From: Clostridia bacterium
GTDB lineage: Bacteria > Bacillota > Clostridia > Oscillospirales > Acutalibacteraceae
Direction of reading: 5' to 3'
Length of the DNA: 35,656 nucleotides
Assembly: GCA_017550625.1 (NCBI GenBank)
Contig: JAFZOL010000063.1
Coordinates: 1-35,656 of the forward strand
Shown piece by piece: positions 30,647-35,656 of this stretch. A model generated the notes under the pieces. That model searched no databases, was not told where the DNA came from, and was given only the letters and a program-made list of their open reading frames with translations. Both the position numbers and the translations under genes were made by a program. Position 1 is the stretch's first letter; the number at the start of each line of letters is the position of its first letter.

Positions 30647-31255
30647 ATGACGACGAAAAACAACGGCAATCCTTTCGACGAGACCGCCGACAAGCTGCTT
30701 CTTCTCGCCGTCAAAGCGGACGAGCCCGGCGCGGCCGACGCCCTGATCCGCCGCTACCAGCCGCAGGTCGGCGCCATCGCCGCCGCCTATTCGGGTTCGG
30801 CCGAGGACGCGAAGGACCTCACGCAGGAGGGGCTTCTGGCGCTGCTCGGCGCGGCGAAGAGCTTCGACCCCGAAAAAAATGTCCCCTTCGGGGCGTTCGT
30901 TTCGGTGTGCGTGGCGAACCGTCTGCGCTCGGTCAAGCGGCGCGAAAAGACCGACCGCTCTTCGGCGAACGGCAACTGCGTGCCGATCGACACCCTTGAG
31001 GTGCCGGGCGGCGTGGAGCCCGAACAGGTGCTGTTGTCGGACGAGGGGCGCGACCGGATCTTTCTGCTGACCGAGACCGTGCTGTCGGGCCTTGAAAAAA
31101 ACGCGTTCTATAAGCGCCTATTGGGCCTTTCGGCGGACGAGACCGCCGAAGCGCTCGGCGTGTCGAAAAAAAGCGCCGAAAACGCCTGCGCCCGCGCCCG
31201 CGCGAAGCTGAAGGCCGCCCTCGCCGCGGAGCCCGACGGCAAACCGGCGGAATAA
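30647..31255 (+). CDS. Sigma-70 family RNA polymerase sigma factor, SigH-like
   Basis: The 202-residue protein has sigma region 2 (about 25-100), including DLTQEGLLALLGAAKSFDP and the -10-recognition segment PFGAFVSVCVANRLRS, then a short linker. Region 4 (about 140-190) holds the helix-turn-helix LSADETAEALGVSKKSAENAC. The layout and the spacing resemble SigH-type sigma factors (early stationary-phase/sporulation sigma of Firmicutes) more than ECF factors, but assignment to SigH itself is not certain. No anti-sigma gene lies next to it. The ATG has a GAGG site upstream. The zinc-ribbon gene lies 82 bp downstream and may be cotranscribed or have its own weak promoter. Confidence 0.82.
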   Translation: MTTKNNGNPFDETADKLLLLAVKADEPGAADALIRRYQPQVGAIAAAYSGSAEDAKDLTQEGLLALLGAAKSFDPEKNVPFGAFVSVCVANRLRSVKRREKTDRSSANGNCVPIDTLEVPGGVEPEQVLLSDEGRDRIFLLTETVLSGLEKNAFYKRLLGLSADETAEALGVSKKSAENACARARAKLKAALAAEPDGKPAE

Positions 31256-31272
31256 AACAAATCCGTTTGATC

Positions 31273-31302
31273 TTAACAGTCGCCCGACTGAAAAGATATA
31301 TC
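31273..31302 (+). promoter_or_regulatory. Possible promoter of the zinc-ribbon gene
   Basis: TTAACA (31273-31278), 18 bp and TATATC (31297-31302). The match is weaker than the other promoters in this window. Confidence 0.4.
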
Positions 31303-31337
31303 CCCCGTAAAACAATAAACAGCGAGGTAAAAAATCC

Positions 31338-31610
31338 ATGTACGAAGACAAAACACTTATTTGCAAGGAATGCGGAAAAGAATTCGTATTCACCGCAGGC
31401 GAGCAGGAGTTCTATGCCGAAAAGGGCTTTGAAAACGAGCCCCAGCGCTGCAAGGAATGCCGCACCGCCCGTAAGCAGGCTGCAAAGGGTGAGAGAGAGT
31501 ACTTTGTGACCGTATGCAGTCAGTGCGGGAAAGAAGCCAGAGTACCCTTCAAGCCGCGTGAGGACCGCGCCGTTCTCTGCAGCGAATGCTTTGCCAAGTC
31601 AAGAGCTTGA
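31338..31610 (+). CDS. Small double zinc-ribbon protein
   Basis: The 90-residue protein has four CxxC pairs, at 9/12, 38/41, 60/63 and 81/84, so it should bind two zinc ions. The first half (CKECGKEFVFTAGEQEFYA then CKECR) matches the small zinc-ribbon proteins widespread in Firmicutes. The second half (CSQCGKEARVPFKPREDRAV then CSECF) matches the CxxC...VPF-P family. Such proteins are presumed to bind nucleic acid or protein, but the role is not established. The ATG at 31338 follows a GAGG site. It lies between the sigma factor gene and a strong terminator. Confidence 0.85.
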   Translation: MYEDKTLICKECGKEFVFTAGEQEFYAEKGFENEPQRCKECRTARKQAAKGEREYFVTVCSQCGKEARVPFKPREDRAVLCSECFAKSRA

Positions 31611-31676
31611 ACCGATCAGCAAATATCCTCAGCAAATCTCCTTTTACGGTAACAATATATTGATTTGACGAGAAAA

Positions 31677-31697
31677 GCCCCCTTTCGGGGGCTTTTT
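31677..31697 (+). terminator. Terminator after the zinc-ribbon gene
   Basis: GCCCCC, loop TTTC and GGGGGC followed by TTTTT; an A-tract precedes it, so it could also act on the minus strand. Confidence 0.9.
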
Positions 31698-31742
31698 CCC
31701 TTTGTGCGGAGCGTGTTATAAACAAAAAATCGTTTTGAGAAA

Positions 31743-31771
31743 TTGACAAACCCGGCTCGCGGGGGTAGAAT
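31743..31771 (+). promoter_or_regulatory. Promoter of the aminopeptidase P gene
   Basis: TTGACA (31743-31748), 17 bp and TAGAAT (31766-31771), about 30 nt before the ATG at 31801. Confidence 0.7.
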
Positions 31772-31800
31772 AAGAAAAAAGCCGAAAGAGGGTTTTACAT

Positions 31801-33573
31801 ATGAAGACAGAGATCACGAGCCTGAGAGAACGCATGCAAGCGGCGGGCGTGGACGTATATATCATCCCCACCGGGGATTTCCACGGGTCGGAATACGTGG
31901 GCGGTTATTTCAAGTGCCGCAGCTACGTTTCTGGCTTCACGGGCTCCGCCGGTACGCTGGCGGTGACCGCCGACGACGCGCGGCTGTGGACCGACGGGCG
32001 CTATTTTCTGCAGGCGGCGGACCAGCTCGCGGGCAGCGGCATCACGCTGATGAAAGCGCGCGAGCCCGGCGTGCCGAGCATTGAAGAATGGCTCGGCGAG
32101 ACGCTCAAAGCCGGGCAGACGCTCGGCTTCGACGGCAGGACGATGACCGCCTTTCTCGGCAAGCGTTACGAAGAAGCCGCGAAAAAGCGGGATGCGAAGG
32201 TGCGCTTCGACATCGACCTCGTGGGCGAGATCTGGGAGGGCCGCCCCGCCCCGTCCGACGCGCCGGTGTGGGCGCTCGGCGGGGAATTGAGCGGGAAAAG
32301 CCGGAAAGAGAAGCTCGGCGACCTCAGAAAAGCGGTGAAGGACGCAGGCGCGGACTGCCATATCTTAGCCTCGCTCGCCGACGTCGCGTGGCTCATGAAC
32401 CTGCGCGGCGACGACGTGAAATGCAGCCCCGTGTTTCTGAGCTTTTTCATGCTCGACGGCGAAAAGAGCGTGCTGTATATCGACGAAAACAAGCTGTCGG
32501 AAGAGATCAAAGCCTCGCTCGCCGCCGACGGCGTGGAGCTGAGGCCCTATCTCTCGGTGTTCGCGGACGCGGCGGCGCTGAGTGAAGACCGAAAAGTGAT
32601 GCTGGACCCCAACTCCGTCAGTTTCGCACTATTGAACTGCGTGAAGGGCGAAAAGATCGAGCGGGACGACCCGACGTTGCTGCCGAAATCCATGAAGAAC
32701 GAAACCGAGCGCAAAAACGCGATCGAAGCACACGTGAAGGACGGCGCCGCGCTCGTGAGATTCATCAAGTGGATCAAGGAGAACGTCGGCAAAGAGCCCA
32801 TCACCGAGATCTCGGGCGCGGAGAAGCTCGAGAGCTTCCGCAAAGCCCGGCCCGGGTATTTGGGGCCGAGCTTTGAGCCGATCTTCGGCTACGGCCCGCA
32901 CGGGGCGATCATCCACTATTCCGCGACCGAAGAGACGAACGCGGATATCCTGCCCGAAGGCCTGTTGCTGTTCGACACCGGCTCGCAGTTTTTGGAGGGC
33001 ACCACCGACGTGACGCGCACGATCGCCGTCGGCCCCGTGACGGACGAAATGAAGCGCGACTTCACGACCGTCCTGCGCGGGCACCTCAGACTTTTGGGCG
33101 TCCGCTTCAAGAAGGGCTGCTCCGGCGTGAGCCTCGACGTGCTGGCGCGCGGCCCGCTGTGGGAGCGCGGCCTCGACTACAACCACGGCACGGGCCACGG
33201 CGTGGGCTCGCTTTTGAACGTCCACGAGGGGCCGCAGAGCATCAACTACTATTCGTTCCGCAAACCCCAGCCGCTTGAGGAGGGCATGATCACCTCCGAC
33301 GAGCCGGGCTTTTACCTCGCGGGGAAATACGGCATCCGCCACGAGAGCCTGCTGCTCTGCGAAAAGGACGAGGAGAACGAATACGGCACGTTTCTGCGCT
33401 TCAGGGCGCTCACGATGTGCCCCTTCGACCTCGACGCCCTGCTGCCCGACGAGATGACCGCGGAAGAGAAAGCGATCCTCAACGCCTATCACGCGACCGT
33501 TTACGAGACGCTCTCTCCCCTGCTGACCGACGACGAGAAAGCATGGCTCAAAGACGCGACGCGCCCGGTCTGA
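31801..33573 (+). CDS. Xaa-Pro aminopeptidase (aminopeptidase P, M24B)
   Basis: Aminopeptidase P removes an N-terminal residue preceding proline and needs two metal ions, usually Mn2+. The 590-residue product is of the long, three-domain type: two creatinase-like N-terminal domains (about 1-310, beginning with YIIPTGDFHGSEYVG and TDGRYFLQA) and the pita-bread catalytic domain. All five metal ligands are present: Asp392 (FDTGSQ), Asp403 (TTDVTRT), His466 (GTGHGVG), Glu501 (DEPGFY) and Glu515 (RHESLLLC). It has no signal peptide, so it acts in the cytoplasm in peptide turnover. The ATG follows a GAGGG site. The gene has its own promoter and terminator. Confidence 0.95.
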   Translation: MKTEITSLRERMQAAGVDVYIIPTGDFHGSEYVGGYFKCRSYVSGFTGSAGTLAVTADDARLWTDGRYFLQAADQLAGSGITLMKAREPGVPSIEEWLGETLKAGQTLGFDGRTMTAFLGKRYEEAAKKRDAKVRFDIDLVGEIWEGRPAPSDAPVWALGGELSGKSRKEKLGDLRKAVKDAGADCHILASLADVAWLMNLRGDDVKCSPVFLSFFMLDGEKSVLYIDENKLSEEIKASLAADGVELRPYLSVFADAAALSEDRKVMLDPNSVSFALLNCVKGEKIERDDPTLLPKSMKNETERKNAIEAHVKDGAALVRFIKWIKENVGKEPITEISGAEKLESFRKARPGYLGPSFEPIFGYGPHGAIIHYSATEETNADILPEGLLLFDTGSQFLEGTTDVTRTIAVGPVTDEMKRDFTTVLRGHLRLLGVRFKKGCSGVSLDVLARGPLWERGLDYNHGTGHGVGSLLNVHEGPQSINYYSFRKPQPLEEGMITSDEPGFYLAGKYGIRHESLLLCEKDEENEYGTFLRFRALTMCPFDLDALLPDEMTAEEKAILNAYHATVYETLSPLLTDDEKAWLKDATRPV

Positions 33574-33588
33574 TGAATATAAAAAGAC

Positions 33589-33623
33589 GCCGGAGATCCG
33601 AACGGGTCTCCGGCTCGTTTTTT
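33589..33623 (+). terminator. Terminator after the aminopeptidase P gene
   Basis: GCCGGAGA and TCTCCGGC form an 8-bp stem (33589-33614) followed by TCG and TTTTTT. Confidence 0.85.
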
Positions 33624-33632
33624 ATGATTCCG

Positions 33633-34550
33633 TCAAACGGGGAGCTTCGTGAGCAGGAACGCCCACGCGGGCAGGGCCGGGACCGACCAGAGCGTGGAGA
33701 ACACCACGATCGAGGTGGCGAAGGCCGGGTCGCGGTCGTATTTCGCGGCGAGCATGCCGGTGGTGGCGCCCGCCGGCATGGCGGTGAGCAGGACCGAGAG
33801 GTCGCGCACCGTTTGGTCGACCGGCAGCAGCAGGCACGCGCCGAGCACGAGGGCGGGGATCAGGATGAGGCGCTCGAGCGTAAAAATGATCACGGTCTTG
33901 TTGAGGCATTTTTTGAGGTCCATGTCGCCGAGGATCATGCCGATCACGAGCATCGACAGCGCCGTGTTGCAGCGCCCGATCACGTTGACGGGGGTCATGA
34001 GCCAGTCGGGCGGGACCCAGCCCGTGAGCAGCAGCACGACGCCGACGGCGCAGGCGATGATGCACGGGTGCGTGACGACCTTAAAGGCCGTGCGCTTGAG
34101 GCTCTTTTCGCCCGAGAACATCGCGAGGCCCTCGCTCCACATCATGATGCGCTGCGGGATGAGATACACGCTTGCGTACATGAGGCCGACGCCGCCGTAG
34201 AGCCCCTCGGCGATGGGGTTGCCGAGAAAGCCGGCGTTCGGGCTCAGAATGCCGAAGCGCAGGCTCGCCGCGCGGTCCTCGGGCGTTTTGAGGGTCCTCA
34301 GTTTCCCGTAAAGGATGCAGAACGCCTGCAGGCCGATCGAGAGAAGAAAGATCTGCAAACAGTCGGCGAGCGAATCCTTCGTCGCGCCGCTCAAAAAGCC
34401 CGTGACGATGTTGCAGGGCATCACGAGGTCAATCACAAGGTCGGTGAGGTTTTTCTGCCCCTCGGCGCCGAAAATTCTCAGGCGCTTAAAAAGGAAGCCC
34501 AGCGCCGTGAGCACGAAGACCGTGAGCTGAAGCTCCAGCAGTTTTTCCAT
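33633..34550 (-). CDS. AEC-family permease (auxin efflux carrier fold)
   Basis: AEC family transporters are 10-helix secondary carriers; bacterial members move small carboxylates such as malate or other organic anions. The 305-residue protein is hydrophobic throughout with about ten predicted helices. Family-like spots are DLVMPCNIVTGFL in the first half, the broken-helix segment FGILSPNAGFLGNPIAEGLYG (about 98-118), and AMPAGATTGMLAAKYDRD in the second half. The substrate cannot be read from the sequence. The ATG at 34550 has AAAGGAGG upstream. It is convergent with aminopeptidase P and divergent from the small membrane pair, so it is probably transcribed alone. Confidence 0.9.
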   Translation of the reverse strand: MEKLLELQLTVFVLTALGFLFKRLRIFGAEGQKNLTDLVIDLVMPCNIVTGFLSGATKDSLADCLQIFLLSIGLQAFCILYGKLRTLKTPEDRAASLRFGILSPNAGFLGNPIAEGLYGGVGLMYASVYLIPQRIMMWSEGLAMFSGEKSLKRTAFKVVTHPCIIACAVGVVLLLTGWVPPDWLMTPVNVIGRCNTALSMLVIGMILGDMDLKKCLNKTVIIFTLERLILIPALVLGACLLLPVDQTVRDLSVLLTAMPAGATTGMLAAKYDRDPAFATSIVVFSTLWSVPALPAWAFLLTKLPV

Positions 34551-34582
34551 CGGCGCGCCTCCTTTTCAGATGCATTCAATTC

Positions 34583-34611
34583 ATATTATCACGCGCCGCC
34601 GAAAAATGCAA
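34583..34611 (-). promoter_or_regulatory. Promoter of the AEC permease gene
   Basis: Minus-strand TTGCAT (34606-34611), 17 bp and TAATAT (34583-34588). Its -35 box is only 6 bp from the -35 box of the opposite-facing promoter at 34618. Confidence 0.6.
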
Positions 34612-34617
34612 GCCCCC

Positions 34618-34646
34618 TTGACAGGCGCACAAGAAGCGTTTATAAT
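34618..34646 (+). promoter_or_regulatory. Perfect consensus promoter of the small membrane pair
   Basis: TTGACA (34618-34623), exactly 17 bp and TATAAT (34641-34646). This is the best sigma-A promoter in the window. The start would be near 34653. Confidence 0.85.
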
Positions 34647-34652
34647 GGGAAT

Positions 34653-34737
34653 GAGAAGGTCCGGGCAAAGCCCGGCCGCGGGCGCCAAGCGTCCGCCGAC
34701 GCCCGAAGGGCGATCCTGATGGAAGGAGGAAGATTCA
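34653..34737 (+). promoter_or_regulatory. GC-rich structured leader
   Basis: The predicted 85-nt leader contains CCGGGC-AAA-GCCCGG (34661-34675), a perfect 6-bp stem, and a second stem CGGGCG/CGCCCG (34679-34684 with 34700-34705) with a 15-nt loop. An AAGGAGG ribosome site follows. No T-tract is present, so it does not look like a simple terminator. No known riboswitch class is recognised. Confidence 0.45.
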
Positions 34738-35148
34738 ATGGCATGTTTCACTGTTCCCGCCGTTGAGGCGATCGCCGTGACCGCCGTGGCTTTCATTCTG
34801 CAGAAGAGAGAGATGGCGCGCGTGCAGGCCGTGAAAACGACCGACGTTTCCGAAGAGACGAAAACGCCGTTCTCGAGAAAGCTCAAGTGGCTCAGAAATC
34901 TGCTGTTCGGCGGCTCGCTGCTGCTGGCGTTCGAGCACGTCTGGCACGGAGAGATCGTACCCTGGTTCCCGTTCCTGACGGCAGTCGAGAACGGAGAAGC
35001 CGCAGATATGCTGCATGAAATGGCGACCGTCGGCGTCACCATGGCGGTGCTCATCACCGCCGTGTGGGTCGGCATGGTCCTCGTAACGAACGCGATCGAA
35101 AAACGCGCAGTCAAGCTGCAGCCCCGTTCCGCCGAAGAGAACGTATAA
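34738..35148 (+). CDS. Small three-helix membrane protein of unknown function
   Basis: I do not recognise this 136-residue protein. It has three hydrophobic stretches: about 5-21, 52-72 (FGGSLLLAFEHVWHG) and 95-117 (VTMAVLITAVWVGMVLV). A charged segment (about 22-50, QKREMARVQ and KTTDVSEETKTPFSRKLK) lies between the first two. The His and Glu residues around LAFEHVWHGEIVPWFPFL are notable as possible metal or cofactor ligands in or near the membrane. The ATG has AAGGAGG 8 nt upstream. It is followed after 13 bp by another small membrane protein gene, and the two probably form a complex. Confidence 0.75.
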   Translation: MACFTVPAVEAIAVTAVAFILQKREMARVQAVKTTDVSEETKTPFSRKLKWLRNLLFGGSLLLAFEHVWHGEIVPWFPFLTAVENGEAADMLHEMATVGVTMAVLITAVWVGMVLVTNAIEKRAVKLQPRSAEENV

Positions 35149-35161
35149 GGAGCTGTAAAAA

Positions 35162-35476
35162 ATGACGCTGCTGATCACCGTATTCGCAGCGGTCATCGCC
35201 ACCGTCGTGTGGTACGTCCGCCCGAACGCGAGCCGGCTGAAGGTCGGTTTGCTCGTGTGGATGTTCTGGGGCGCGGGCCTGATGTGGCTCGTGGACGCGA
35301 TCTTTGAGTATGCGGAGCTGAAGGCCGAATACTTCACGCCCGAACCCGCCGATATGCTCAACGACGCCTTTTTGGGGCTGTCGGTCGTGGCGCTCGCCCT
35401 CATCGTGTGGGTCGTGGTGCTGCTGATCACTGACCCCGACGGCAGGGTGAAAAACGCGCTCAGACGCAAAAAATGA
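35162..35476 (+). CDS. Small three-helix membrane protein, partner of the upstream gene
   Basis: I do not recognise this 104-residue protein. Hydrophobic segments lie at about 2-18 (LLITVFAAVIATVVWYV), 26-48 (VGLLVWMFWGAGLMWLVDA) and 70-91 (FLGLSVVALALIVWVVVLL). The loop between the second and third is acidic (AIFEYAELKAEYFTPEPADML), and the C terminus is basic (KNALRRKK), probably cytoplasmic. It lies 13 bp after the previous gene with its own AAGGAG ribosome site, so the pair is one operon. An IS element starts 39 bp after its stop. Confidence 0.75.
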   Translation: MTLLITVFAAVIATVVWYVRPNASRLKVGLLVWMFWGAGLMWLVDAIFEYAELKAEYFTPEPADMLNDAFLGLSVVALALIVWVVVLLITDPDGRVKNALRRKK

Positions 35477-35495
35477 CCGCTGCACGAAGATAAGC

Positions 35496-35515
35496 AAAAA
35501 AAGCCTCCGGTTTTG
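35496..35515 (+). terminator. Apparent left half of a terminator cut by an IS
   Basis: AAAAAAA followed by GCCTCCGG (35503-35510) looks like the left arm of an intrinsic terminator, but no complementary arm follows before the IS end at 35516. Confidence 0.4.
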
Positions 35516-35656
35516 TGAACTGCCCCAATTTGTACGGACAGCACAAAAAAGGCCCCTATGACACAATATTAAGTTTTCAAGCAACGAACTGGCATCGATA
35601 TTCCATCGGTGTCAGTTTTGTTTTGAGTTGGATGCGCTGGTAGTTGTAGAAGTGGA
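35516..35656 (-). mobile_element. IS3-family insertion sequence, one end only
   Basis: The sequence from TGAACTGCCCCAATTTGTAC at 35516 has the TG-ended, TGAACTG-CCCC-type terminal repeat seen in many IS3-family elements. It lies 61 bp outside a transposase stop codon, as expected for the transposase-3' end of such an element. The rest is beyond the right edge. Confidence 0.75.
35577..35656 (-). CDS. IS3-family transposase (OrfB/DDE), C-terminal end only
   Basis: Read on the minus strand from the right edge, the last 25 codons encode HFYNYQRIQLKTKLTPMEYR followed by CQFVA and a TGA stop at 35577-35579. This matches the C-terminal signature of IS3-family OrfB transposases (YN-x-RIQ-K...LTP-EYR). 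The catalytic DDE core lies outside the window. Whether the element is complete cannot be judged. Confidence 0.88.
   Translation of the reverse strand, partial: HFYNYQRIQLKTKLTPMEYRCQFVA

Overview
The window looks like chromosome of a GC-rich (roughly 60 % G+C by eye) Firmicute of class Clostridia, probably an uncultured gut-type lineage near Oscillospiraceae/Ruminococcaceae. The evidence is the order rpoB-rpoC-rpsL-rpsG-fusA-tuf, an S12 protein with the Firmicutes-type N-terminal insertion, a near-perfect CIRCE operator in front of a small heat-shock gene, strong Shine-Dalgarno sequences, and near-consensus sigma-A promoters (TTGACA/TATAAT) in AT-rich gaps between GC-rich genes. The genus-level guess is inference.

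Layout. (1) 1-11175, minus strand: the transcription/translation cluster, read rpoB > rpoC > rpsL (S12) > rpsG (S7) > fusA (EF-G) > tuf (EF-Tu, cut by the left edge). A separate promoter and a structured leader precede rpsL, and tuf has its own promoter. (2) 11176-11539: a dense regulatory gap with two tandem rpoB promoters, a strong promoter facing them, a terminator and a 24-bp palindrome. (3) 11540-14763, plus: tcdA (tRNA ct6A dehydratase) and a membrane-anchored clostripain-family (C11) protease. (4) 14996-20326, plus: a 1776-residue secreted protein joining a NAGPA-type phosphodiester glycosidase to a purple-acid-phosphatase-like metallophosphoesterase, with a jelly-roll-like region and cell-wall-binding repeats. 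(5) 20448-20888, minus: CIRCE-controlled Hsp20. (6) 21232-22803, plus: a membrane protein with a Pro/Gln/Tyr-rich repeat tail and TPR-like repeats. (7) 22869-26476, minus: a three-gene operon of an XpaC-like membrane protein, a substrate-binding/VWA hybrid and a TelA-family protein. (8) 26724-28600, minus: a membrane M28 peptidase overlapping a maltose-acetyltransferase-like gene by ATGA. (9) 28979-30505, plus: a secreted PHP-domain phosphoesterase behind a repeat-rich leader. (10) 30647-31610: a SigH-like sigma factor and a double zinc-ribbon protein. (11) 31801-33573: aminopeptidase P. (12) 33633-34550, minus: an AEC-family permease. (13) 34738-35476, plus: two small membrane proteins of unknown function behind a perfect consensus promoter. 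(14) 35516-right edge: the 3' end of an IS3-family element that appears to have landed in the terminator of that pair.

How the genes fit together. The left third is core housekeeping. The rest is mostly cell-envelope and extracellular biology: two secreted proteins with phosphoesterase domains, a membrane-anchored cysteine protease, a membrane metallopeptidase, a membrane stress cassette and several uncharacterised membrane proteins. The observations I rate highest are the NAGPA-phosphatase fusion (a possible one-polypeptide route for removing sugar-phosphodiester caps), a similar aromatic/basic C-terminal tail on the two secreted phosphoesterase-type proteins, the XpaC/SBP-VWA/TelA cassette, and a possible pseudoknot in the rpsL leader. 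No tRNA, rRNA or CRISPR array was seen.
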